DNA from: Psychrobacillus psychrodurans
GTDB taxonomy: Bacteria; Bacillota; Bacilli; Bacillales_A; Planococcaceae
NCBI RefSeq assembly: GCF_027563345.1
Contig: NZ_JAMKBK010000003.1
DNA length: 64,000 nucleotides
Direction: 5' to 3' (one strand)
A model generated the notes under the pieces. The model was not told the DNA's origin. It made no database searches and was given only the letters and a program-made list of their open reading frames with translations. A program made the translations under genes and the position numbers. Shown here piece after piece: positions 28,433 through 36,882 of the stretch. How positions within the stretch are numbered: the stretch's first letter is position 1; the number at the start of each line of letters is the position of its first letter.

Positions 28433-29077
28433 TTACCAAAAACGAGATAAAAAACGTCTTTTAAGGCGGACTCCTCTTAATGCTTCTTCCCACAAAGCAT
28501 GATTCCCTTCCCATATATCAATATTAGGAAATTCTAAAATGCATACTTTTTCAAGTGGACTTGATTTTTCGACTAACCCTGACACAGTGCTATGATTGAT
28601 TAACAAGATGCTAAAATCGTGTTTAACTAACTTAGACAATATATCTTGAAGGTGTGCTGCTTCTGCTAAGGTTCCTTCCGTACGAACAAACAATATTCTT
28701 TTCGCAGATTTCATTTTCTTAAGAAATCGTTGAATTCTTCTATCATATTTCTCCATGACTTCGGGGTATGAGCTTAAATTTTCAAGTGTATTTTTATCGA
28801 TACTAAAATCATGATTTGACACAATGTTATATCTATCATCTGATACACAGATATTGTTATCGGCATACCCAATTACCCTTAAGTTTTTATAATCTAGAAA
28901 ACTCAAAAAACGATTCTCTATTAGTTCACTAACATTTGATAGGTTTGGACTAGCTACCCAGTCAAATACACCAGAGTAAGGTCTTAAATTGTGTTTTTTT
29001 AATTGGATAGAAGTTAAACAAAGGTCCCCTAAACTAAATATTGCATCATATTTCCCTTTAAGTTGTGACAATTCCAA
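28433..29077 (-). CDS. DUF1796 family putative papain-like cysteine peptidase
   Basis: 214 residues starting with TTG, AGGGGGTGA just upstream. The N-terminal YDAIFSLGDLCLTSIQLKKHNLRPYSGVFDW is the DUF1796 signature, with Cys in GDLC as the presumed nucleophile. His in FLFVRTEG-distal region and SNHDF are further conserved positions. The predicted activity rests on remote fold similarity only. The gene stands alone between a dispersed repeat and a terminator. Confidence 0.82.
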   Translation of the reverse strand: MELSQLKGKYDAIFSLGDLCLTSIQLKKHNLRPYSGVFDWVASPNLSNVSELIENRFLSFLDYKNLRVIGYADNNICVSDDRYNIVSNHDFSIDKNTLENLSSYPEVMEKYDRRIQRFLKKMKSAKRILFVRTEGTLAEAAHLQDILSKLVKHDFSILLINHSTVSGLVEKSSPLEKVCILEFPNIDIWEGNHALWEEALRGVRLKRRFLSRFW

Positions 29078-29222
29078 AATTTCACCCCCTAACTTTAAAT
29101 ATTTCCCTACTATACTAGTAAATTCACTTATTCAAAGTTGCGAAGGGCATCTTCCTAATTTCCGAAAAAATAACGAGATAAGATTCCTGAAGTATATTGA
29201 AGAGGTTTTGAAACATCTATAG

Positions 29223-29490
29223 AATTGAATCAATTTCATAGAGAATATTATATAGTTAAATCCGAACAACACTGATATCCGCTCTAGGCGGACGCTTTCC
29301 GCGAGCACGGCTTCAATCTCCTCGTCACATGAAAACATATGCTCCTGCGGTTACTCGTCGCGCTGTTCCCACTGGAATCGCCGCCTGCCACTCCAATCAA
29401 CGGGATCACTTTTAAAAAGAAGAATAGTATATTGTGATATTTAGTAAACATTCGTATTTTTAAGTAAACATGTAATTATGAATTGACTCA
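29223..29490 (-). repeat. Dispersed MITE-like repeat, copy B (inverted)
   Basis: Same core as copies at 4.3, 36.3 and 62.6 kb but on the opposite strand. The outer ends TTGAATCAATTTCATA (left) and TAATTATGAATTGACTCA (right) are imperfect inverted repeats. It contains GCGACGAGTAACCGCAGGAGC, a block otherwise seen only in copy D. The following 240 bp up to 29727 show no gene. Confidence 0.9.
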
Positions 29491-29727
29491 AATATATGGA
29501 TGGGGAATAGGTGGAAAAGTATAATTTATTCATTTTATAGGATGGCAGAGTTCAAGAAAACCACCAAAAAGAGGATTTATAGATGAATAAAGTATTGTAG
29601 AATTAAATACTTTTGGAATACAGATTCGTAAGTGGAGAAAAAAAGTAAAGGCAGAAGTGTCTTATTAATCCAATTAAACATACTATAAGGATATTGGGAT
29701 TGGAAATGTAACAAGGAGGGGCTTTAC

Positions 29728-30687
29728 TTGGTAAAAAAAGTACTATTATTCGGAGATATTGGTATCGATGATACAGTTGCTTTAATTTACGCAAGTTTAA
29801 CTAAAAAAATCGAGATTGTTGGTATAGTTGCCGATTATGGTAATGTATCTAGAGAAGATGCAGTGTCCAATATCTATTATTTGATGAAATTGTTTGACTT
29901 TCCACAAGGTATCCCTGTTATTCGGGGAGCAGAAGTACCCTTAACAGGTGAGCAGCCCACTTTCTATCCAGAAATACATGGTGAGCATGGACTAGGACCA
30001 ATTATACCGAATGATAATCAGAATTTAAAAATAGAAAACTTTTTAGAAATAGTGAATCTAATTGAAAATTATAAGGATGAACTAATTATTGTAAACATTG
30101 GTCGCCTTACTTCACTTGCGACGATGTTCATACTATACAGGGATCTTATGACAAACGTAAAAGAGTTTTATATTATGGGTGGAGCTTTTTGGATTCCAGG
30201 AAATGTCACAACCGTTGCAGAAGCGAACTTTCATGGGGATCCTGTTGCTGTGAATATTGTCTTGACGTATGCTAATAACATTACAATAATTCCATTAAAT
30301 GCAACTCAAAAGGCAATTGTAACACCTGAGATGGTTGTGTATATAGAGCAATTCGGGAAAACTAAAATTTTCAAAACATTAATGGATTACTATACAGGTT
30401 TTTATAAAGAACGAGACCCGTCCATTCAAGGTGGTCCCGTCCATGATGCCCTAACACTTATGGCAACAATTCATCCTGAAATGTTCATCTTTGAGTCTTA
30501 TCCTGTTGTAGTTGTTGATGACTTGGATGGACCAACTAGAGGACAAAGTATTGCTGATACTCGGCCGTATTCGAATAATAATGGTGAAAAAAAACATCGT
30601 ATAGCATTCGATATTCATTATGAAATGTTCTTCTACAATTTTTTATCTGTTATGACAGGTCAAGATTTAAATAATGGATTAACTTAA
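29728..30687 (+). CDS. Inosine/uridine-preferring nucleoside hydrolase family protein
   Basis: 319 residues starting with TTG, AAGGAGGGG six bases upstream. The nucleoside hydrolase N-terminal motif is present as GDIGIDDTVAL; the classical DTDPG form has lost its second Asp and Pro. Further motifs are NIGRLTSLA, EANFHGDPVA and GPVHDALTL with the catalytic-site His-Asp. It should cleave ribonucleosides to base and ribose. The altered first motif leaves specificity uncertain. Convergent with the ger operon. Confidence 0.87.
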   Translation: MVKKVLLFGDIGIDDTVALIYASLTKKIEIVGIVADYGNVSREDAVSNIYYLMKLFDFPQGIPVIRGAEVPLTGEQPTFYPEIHGEHGLGPIIPNDNQNLKIENFLEIVNLIENYKDELIIVNIGRLTSLATMFILYRDLMTNVKEFYIMGGAFWIPGNVTTVAEANFHGDPVAVNIVLTYANNITIIPLNATQKAIVTPEMVVYIEQFGKTKIFKTLMDYYTGFYKERDPSIQGGPVHDALTLMATIHPEMFIFESYPVVVVDDLDGPTRGQSIADTRPYSNNNGEKKHRIAFDIHYEMFFYNFLSVMTGQDLNNGLT

Positions 30688-30722
30688 GTATGAGTCTATA
30701 AAGGATTTGAGTTCAATCAATA

Positions 30723-31847
30723 TTACTCAAAAACTCCGTTTCTTAATATGATAAAATCTATATTGACATTTACTTTCATATTTTTATACATTTCATGCCA
30801 TTTTTCCTTTGTCAGTTCAGAATTTCTCACTTTGCTTCTATATTTTTCTCCAAAACCAAAAATATCAGATTCCACTTCCTGAGCATGGGCAATAACCCTG
30901 GATATTTCATTTGCTAGGTTTTTACTGATTGTTTTTTCTAATTTCTTAACTAGTTCAGGATCACCTAGATTAACATCTGGATATATTTCTAATACTCTTG
31001 CTTTTAACTTTAGGTTTAGGTCAAATTCAGGTGTTGAAGCATCAATTAATTTCAATTCTCTTTTCGAGCGAATAGCATCAAATACAATTGGAATTTCGCT
31101 CGAAGGTTTTTTCAGTAAACCTGGGGGCATTTCTTCTTCTTTTAAGTTAGTCTCAAAAAATCCTGAATTAAAACTATCTCTTACCAGCTTTACATAAAAA
31201 CTATCCTTCACTGGAAGTGAACTTACCATTGTGCCACCTTTGAATAGAGCAATCCCACTCATTTCAATATGTTCTTCGTTTCTTTTTATAATTGGCATAG
31301 CAATATCCCTACCGATGGAATAAAAATCGTGTGCAGTTTCATGCAGAGTAGGAGAGATCATATATTCCTGACTTATGTTTTGTTCTAATAGCCTAAATAT
31401 ATGTTGCCCAATATCATCAATATTTTTATATTCATAATTGAGTAATGGTGCCGTTTCATCTTCTACCACAGCCATATATAGACCATTACTTACATTTGCA
31501 TTTTCTAAGTTTAAGTCAATATAGTAATGGAGGTTTTCTTTAGCCAACTTTTCACCGAACAAAATGACCCTCATTTGGCCAACCGTTATTTTTTTAGATA
31601 GTTGTCGATTAGCTTTCATCCGATTACCCTTACTAGTGTCATTTTCTGTTGTAATTATTTCCACATTACTTTGAAATTCAGGATTCACTTCGCGAATAAC
31701 TGCAGTAATTTCCATTTTTTCTTCGGTTCCCAAATCATAGCCAACTATAGTCGTCAATCCTATTTTATCAAGAATATTTGTCTCAACACATCCCGATAAA
31801 AGACTAGATAAAAAAAGAAGCATTAGATAGAAATTATACTTTTTCAT
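30723..31847 (-). CDS. Ger(x)C family spore germination lipoprotein (GerAC-type)
   Basis: 374 residues with signal peptide and lipobox LLSGC (Cys20). Family hallmarks include IGLTTIVGYDLG, QMRVILFGEKLA and the C-terminal KWHEMYKNMKVNVNI. It is the C subunit of a nutrient germinant receptor at the inner spore membrane. Last gene of the A-B-C operon, four bases after the B gene. Confidence 0.93.
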   Translation of the reverse strand: MKKYNFYLMLLFLSSLLSGCVETNILDKIGLTTIVGYDLGTEEKMEITAVIREVNPEFQSNVEIITTENDTSKGNRMKANRQLSKKITVGQMRVILFGEKLAKENLHYYIDLNLENANVSNGLYMAVVEDETAPLLNYEYKNIDDIGQHIFRLLEQNISQEYMISPTLHETAHDFYSIGRDIAMPIIKRNEEHIEMSGIALFKGGTMVSSLPVKDSFYVKLVRDSFNSGFFETNLKEEEMPPGLLKKPSSEIPIVFDAIRSKRELKLIDASTPEFDLNLKLKARVLEIYPDVNLGDPELVKKLEKTISKNLANEISRVIAHAQEVESDIFGFGEKYRSKVRNSELTKEKWHEMYKNMKVNVNIDFIILRNGVFE

Positions 31848-31851
31848 CTTT

Positions 31852-32955
31852 TTACCCCTTCCTTGATGTGATTTTTTTCTTCAACATAGTAATCATGAAT
31901 AAGAAAATAGGATAAATAAATACGATATAGAAAGCAATTTGTCCAAAATGAGTGTTAATTGAATTTATCTGTGTGCGAGTCTGAACTATTAATGTACCAA
32001 TGAAAATAAGTAAAGAGAATATCCAAACGAATTTCGTTCCGCTTATTTTAACTAATCGTATTGTCCCCCGATAAGCAGCCCAAAGATAAAGACAAAGATT
32101 AGGTAAAATGATCAACATCCAAAAACAAACCGCAACAAACTCAAATCGCTCCATAAATGGAAAACTGATAAAACTAAACAACGTCAATGTCGCCCATATT
32201 GTTTTAAGTAACTTTCCTTCACTATAATAGGTAATCGATACCATCATGACTGAAAGGTAAATAATGGTCGTAGCTAACAAACCTAAATGCACATACTTTT
32301 TGACTTTTTTCTTTTCTTTGATGAAAGGATAAATCACATTTAAGATTTCAAAGCCAATAATCGTAAAAGTCATAGATTGTGCTCCTTTGAATATAGAGCT
32401 TAAGTTTGTCTCCAAAATAGGAAATAGTGCTTCCGATGAAGAAAACTTCATAGGAAATATTAACATTGGAAAAATCCAAAGTGCGAGTATAACACTAAAA
32501 AAAGAAACGCCAACCACTACCCGAAGTCCACCTGTAAACGCATAAATAATAATAAGCAATAAGGTAGCTGAGAGAAACCATGTACCTAAATTCGGAAAAA
32601 TCCATGCTTGGATAACTTCAATGTAATTTCGTAAAACGGAGAAAAATGCGATAAAACAATAAACTACATAAAGGGCATTTAAAAAATTCCCAATCCAAAT
32701 TCCAAAAATATCTTGTTGAATTCCATAAAGGTCATTGGAACCGTACACCTCTAGTGTCTTAATCATGCAAAAAGCAACGATGTGGGTTGCAAGACCTGCA
32801 ACTAACACTGATATCCATGCATCGTGCTTTGCATCTTGATAAATAATACGTTGGAACCCCTGTATCCCTACTCCAACTTGAGCACTATGAATCACAAAAA
32901 AAAGTAAATATGCATTAATCATATCTTTAGAACTAAGTCGTATTGAATTCTTCAC
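31852..32955 (-). CDS. GerAB-type spore germination permease (endospore germination permease)
   Basis: 367 residues with ten hydrophobic helices of the APC-like GerAB/spore permease family (AYLLFFVIHSAQVGVGIQGF at the N terminus). In nutrient receptors this subunit is the germinant-binding component. Middle gene of the operon, 16 bp after the A gene. Confidence 0.93.
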   Translation of the reverse strand: MKNSIRLSSKDMINAYLLFFVIHSAQVGVGIQGFQRIIYQDAKHDAWISVLVAGLATHIVAFCMIKTLEVYGSNDLYGIQQDIFGIWIGNFLNALYVVYCFIAFFSVLRNYIEVIQAWIFPNLGTWFLSATLLLIIIYAFTGGLRVVVGVSFFSVILALWIFPMLIFPMKFSSSEALFPILETNLSSIFKGAQSMTFTIIGFEILNVIYPFIKEKKKVKKYVHLGLLATTIIYLSVMMVSITYYSEGKLLKTIWATLTLFSFISFPFMERFEFVAVCFWMLIILPNLCLYLWAAYRGTIRLVKISGTKFVWIFSLLIFIGTLIVQTRTQINSINTHFGQIAFYIVFIYPIFLFMITMLKKKITSRKG

Positions 32956-32971
32956 TCATTTCACCTACAGT

Positions 32972-34492
32972 TCAACTTTTTTCAGGCTTTATAGGTTTGG
33001 GATCAAATTTTTCTTCATTTGTCGGTCTTGTAAGAGCCGGTCTTTTGGCTGTAAACGGTATAGGCATTCTTATAATACTATTTCGCATATCTTTCAGCCT
33101 TGGCGGATAAAAAGGGGATAAATATGGTGCACCCATACTAGATTGACGCAAAAGATGAATGAGTATAAAACAAAAAGCAAGCATAATACCATAAAAACCC
33201 CAAAACCCTGCTAGTATAATTATTGGGAAACGAATGAGTCTGATAACATTGCCCATCATATAACTTGGAGTTGTAAATGATGCTAATGCGCTTAAAGCGA
33301 CAAAAATGAGTAGTATATTGCTTGTAATTCCTGCTTGGACAGCTGCTGTCCCAATTACGATACCGCCAACAATCCCAATAGTTTGTCCAATTTTTGTTGG
33401 TAATCTCGCTCCAGCTTCTCTAAGTAATTCAATAATAAATTCAAGAAGTAATGCTTCAAACACAGGTGGAAATGGAACTAATGCTCTCGATTCACTAAGT
33501 GGAACCAGGAAGGCTTGCGGGATTACTTCATAATGAAAAGTCAGTGCTCCTACATATATCGGTGTCAAAAATACTGATAAAAGAATGGCAGTGAATCTTA
33601 ATAACCGAGCAAAAGTAGCAATATGCCATCTCAGGTTTTGATCCTCTTGACTTTGAAAGAATTCAACAAAAGACTGAGGACATATGATAGCCATAGAGCT
33701 ACCGTCCACAATGAGACCTATTTTGCCATTTAACAGACCGTCGCAAAACCTATCAGGTCTTTCAGTCAATAGCATTTGTGGAAAAACCGACAATGAGTTA
33801 TCATCAATCATCTCTGATAGAACAGCACTGTCGATTAATGCATCTAATTCGAGACTTGTGATTCTTTGCCTCAACGAATTTATCATTTGATCGTTAGCAA
33901 TACCATTCATGTACAATAACGCAACTGATGTATTTGTGCGCTTTCCAATTGTAAATTTTTCATTACAAAGGTCAGAACTCGCAATATAGCGACGGATTAA
34001 GGAAATATTGGTAGAAAGGCTTTCATTAAATCCTACCTGAGCACCTATTACTTGTGATTCATTTTCAGGTGCTGCCAAACTACGAGATTCTCTTGTGGTG
34101 ATATTTGCTATTACTGCTTGAGGGTAACCATCCAAATGTATAAGGACAGATCCATGAATAATTGATTCAATCGTTTTCTCTAGTTGACCATATATATCAA
34201 CTTCAGGTATGGAGAGAGCACCTTTAATAGTTTCCGGTGTTTCATTATGTTTATTCTGTAAATTGGATATGATATGCTCGTTTAAGGTCTGGTCTTTAAC
34301 TAAATTATCTATATAAATAATAGTAATATTGGGTGGAATTGATTTAATGATTAAATCAAATGGATTGTTAGTAGCATCTTTTATCTGCTGAATAAAACCA
34401 TCCTTTGAAGGAGTAATCATTTTTCCATCTACGATAGATTCTTCTACTATTATTGGCGTTTGCTTCTTATTGAAAGGTAGTTTAAATTTCAT
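32972..34492 (-). CDS. GerAA-type spore germination protein
   Basis: 506 residues: a hydrophilic N-terminal domain, the conserved segment LLNGKIGLIVDGSSMAIICP, then about five membrane helices (AFLVPLSESRALVPFPPVFEALLLEF region) and a short basic tail. It is the A subunit, which oligomerises into a cation channel in nutrient germinant receptors. The AAGGAG ribosome-binding site lies unusually far (about 13 bases) from ATG. The operon was presumably forespore-expressed, but I see no clear sigma-G promoter by eye. Confidence 0.93.
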   Translation of the reverse strand: MKFKLPFNKKQTPIIVEESIVDGKMITPSKDGFIQQIKDATNNPFDLIIKSIPPNITIIYIDNLVKDQTLNEHIISNLQNKHNETPETIKGALSIPEVDIYGQLEKTIESIIHGSVLIHLDGYPQAVIANITTRESRSLAAPENESQVIGAQVGFNESLSTNISLIRRYIASSDLCNEKFTIGKRTNTSVALLYMNGIANDQMINSLRQRITSLELDALIDSAVLSEMIDDNSLSVFPQMLLTERPDRFCDGLLNGKIGLIVDGSSMAIICPQSFVEFFQSQEDQNLRWHIATFARLLRFTAILLSVFLTPIYVGALTFHYEVIPQAFLVPLSESRALVPFPPVFEALLLEFIIELLREAGARLPTKIGQTIGIVGGIVIGTAAVQAGITSNILLIFVALSALASFTTPSYMMGNVIRLIRFPIIILAGFWGFYGIMLAFCFILIHLLRQSSMGAPYLSPFYPPRLKDMRNSIIRMPIPFTAKRPALTRPTNEEKFDPKPIKPEKS

Positions 34493-34621
34493 CCTAAATA
34501 TTAGTCTCCTTCCATTTGTTTACTTTCTTTATAGAATAGGCTTTAATGGGTTAATCTATACTTTTGTCATTAACTTTTAATATTTCTGGATTTATTGAAT
34601 AACGCAAATAATATAAAAAAA

Positions 34622-34663
34622 CAAACGCTTGAGGCATCTAAAAAAAACCTCAAGCGTTTTTTG
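34622..34663. terminator. Bidirectional terminator in a divergent intergenic region
   Basis: AAACGCTTGAGG pairs perfectly with CCTCAAGCGTTT, with T-runs on both strands. It lies between the divergent starts of gerA (34492) and the DUF2975 gene (34807), where no transcript from a known gene should end. Confidence 0.8.
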
Positions 34664-34806
34664 TTCTTTTATATAATGTTTATTTACACAATTCCTCTGC
34701 ATACGTTAACTGCAATAAAAAAATAACGAAAACCAATAATAATATATTGTTAAACGATAAATTTTTTGTTATTATAAAATTATATTAAATGTAGGAGGTA
34801 CTTTTT

Positions 34807-35298
34807 ATGAAACGAGGATCAACAATTTTCTTAAAGTTAGCTGTTATTCTTATGGGAATCCCCGTTCTTGCTATGTGTATTTTTTTATTGCCTCAAATAG
34901 CTGGTGAAGCACATGAAGCAATAGAGAAGGGATCAACATTAGCTTATGTCGTATACGGACTTTTAACGGTAATGTACATTTCGGCAATCCCATTTTACTT
35001 AGCTTTATATCAATCTTTTAAACTTTTAAGCTTTATTGACAAGAACCAAGCTTTCTCAGAGTTATCAGTCAGAGCTCTGAAGAAAATTAAAACATATGCA
35101 ATCATCATTAGTGGCTTATATGTAGTTGCTCTACCATTTGTAGCTATCATGGCGGAAGTAGATGATGCCCCTGGGTTAATAATAGTCGGAATGATCCCTA
35201 TTTTTGCTTCCTTGGTGATAGCTGTATTTGCGGCTGTTCTTCAAAGACTTTTGAAAGAAGCTATAGATATAAAAGAAGAAAATGATTTAATAGTCTGA
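34807..35298 (+). CDS. DUF2975 family membrane protein (YoaS-like)
   Basis: 163 residues, four membrane helices (about 10-30, 45-65, 98-118, 125-150). DUF2975 proteins are typically encoded just upstream of a small YozG-type XRE regulator, as here, and the pair is thought to be autoregulated. Good GGAGG ribosome-binding site. Function unknown. Confidence 0.87.
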   Translation: MKRGSTIFLKLAVILMGIPVLAMCIFLLPQIAGEAHEAIEKGSTLAYVVYGLLTVMYISAIPFYLALYQSFKLLSFIDKNQAFSELSVRALKKIKTYAIIISGLYVVALPFVAIMAEVDDAPGLIIVGMIPIFASLVIAVFAAVLQRLLKEAIDIKEENDLIV

Positions 35299-35313
35299 GC
35301 TGAGGTGAATAAT

Positions 35314-35535
35314 ATGGCAATTATAATCAATATTGACGTGATGCTCGCTAAGCGAAAAATGAGTGTAACGGAACTTTCAGAAAGAGTTGGAATAACGATG
35401 GCCAATCTTTCAATCTTAAAAAATGGAAAGGCAAAAGCGTTGCGATTATCCACATTAGAGGCAATATGCAAGGCTTTAGAATGCCAACCTGGTGATCTGT
35501 TAGAATACAGAAATGAGGAAGATAACCAGGAGTAA
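35314..35535 (+). CDS. XRE-family DNA-binding protein, YozG-like
   Basis: 73 residues, nearly all helix-turn-helix: IDVMLAKRKMSVTELSERVGITMANLSILKNGKAKALRLSTLEAICKALECQPGDLLEY. Start at ATG 35314, six bases after GAGGTG. Fifteen bases after the DUF2975 gene, so one operon; likely regulates it. Confidence 0.9.
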   Translation: MAIIINIDVMLAKRKMSVTELSERVGITMANLSILKNGKAKALRLSTLEAICKALECQPGDLLEYRNEEDNQE

Positions 35536-35580
35536 TTCAGTGGCTAAAATTATTATCTAAAGAGATTAAAGGTGTGGATT

Positions 35581-36156
35581 ATGATCAGAGAAAAAACGGT
35601 TTATCTCCTTTTAACTGATACAGGTACTATTTTAACAAGGATAATTAAAACCTATACTAAAAAACCCTATAACCATGCTTCCATAACTTTTGATGATGAA
35701 TTGATCGAGACATATAGTTTTGGTAGAAAAACAGCTAAAAATCCTTTTATCGGAGGATTCGTTAGAGAAGATATTCATTCTGTATTATTTAATCAAGCAT
35801 ACTGTGCCATCTATTCCTTAACTATAACGAATGATGAATATCAAAAGATGTATCAATATATCCAAGAAATATCTGCCAAAAGGGAATATTATCGCTATAA
35901 TTTTATAGGATTATTTGGTGTAATGTTTAATAAACCAATAAATAGGAAGAATGCATTCTTCTGCTCCCAGTTTGTTGCATCAGTTCTTAAGGAAAGTCAA
36001 TTCATTGGTTTTGAAATAGACCTTTCACTGGTGGAGCCTTATGACTTGCCACATTCCGCAAATTTTCAATTGATTTATGAAGGAAGACTAAGTGATTATA
36101 AAGATAGTATTAAGAACAAAAAAGTACATGTGCCTTATCCAATAGTCACTAGTTAA
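35581..36156 (+). CDS. YiiX/YebB-like permuted papain-fold protein (NlpC/P60 superfamily)
   Basis: 191 residues. A His in KPYNHASITF precedes a Cys in AFFCSQFVASVLKES, the H-then-C order of the circularly permuted YiiX/YebB-like cysteine peptidases or amidases. No signal peptide. Start at ATG 35581 with AAAGGTG upstream. Substrate unknown. A terminator follows. Confidence 0.75.
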   Translation: MIREKTVYLLLTDTGTILTRIIKTYTKKPYNHASITFDDELIETYSFGRKTAKNPFIGGFVREDIHSVLFNQAYCAIYSLTITNDEYQKMYQYIQEISAKREYYRYNFIGLFGVMFNKPINRKNAFFCSQFVASVLKESQFIGFEIDLSLVEPYDLPHSANFQLIYEGRLSDYKDSIKNKKVHVPYPIVTS

Positions 36157-36199
36157 ATTAGAAAACTACGAGTTATTATATTCAAATGCTTTATCAAAG

Positions 36200-36246
36200 T
36201 AAAAAGTCCAATTTCTCCTTTGTAGGATAGAGAAATTGGGCTTTTT
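36200..36246 (+). terminator. Terminator of the YiiX-like gene
   Basis: AAAGTCCAATTTCTC pairs with GAGAAATTGGGCTTT around a 12-nt loop, followed by TTT. Confidence 0.8.
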
Positions 36247-36290
36247 ATGTTTATAAGAGAATTTTATCTGCATGCTAAATTGAAATTGAG

Positions 36291-36553
36291 TGAGTCAATT
36301 ACATAATTACTAGTTTCATTTAAAAATACGAATGTTTACTTAATATCGATATATATTATTCGTTTTATTAAAGCGACTCCGTTGATTGGAGTAGTAGCGG
36401 CGACTCCACCGGGAACAGCGCGAGCTGAAAGCCCCGAGGGTACGTAGTGACGAGGAGATAGAAGCCGTGCCCGCGGAAAGCGTCCCCCTAGACCGGAAAT
36501 CAGCTTGTTCGGATTTAACTATATAATATTCTTTATGAAATTGATTCAAGTAA
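36291..36553 (+). repeat. Dispersed MITE-like repeat, copy C
   Basis: 263 bp bounded by TGAGTCAATTACATAATTA and, inverted, by TTTATGAAATTGATTCAA. The core shows GACTCCACCGGGAACAGCG, GAAGCCGTGCCCGCGG and AAGCGTCCCCCTAGACCGG, with a small deletion relative to copies A and D. The flanking 36554-36882 interval holds no recognisable gene. Confidence 0.9.
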
Positions 36554-36882
36554 GTAAAAATATAAAATAGAGTATTTGAGTTATTTTTAACATTGTCTGA
36601 TCAACGTAAAAGTGGGAGCGGATTAATATTATAAGCATTATTAAATACAATTAAAAGAAAAGGTGCAATTAGAGGTTTTATAAAGAAAGTAAATGAATTA
36701 AATATCGAATATCAGTGGTATACTTATTAGAACAATTGATATAAACAATTTGCTATAGAATAATTTCAGAATAATGAATCAAATTTTATCGAATAGTCAA
36801 TATGTCTGGCAAGTAGCGCTTTAGTTTCAAACTCCACTAACGTAACAATACTAAATAGAAAGAATGGATAGGATATCATAAT

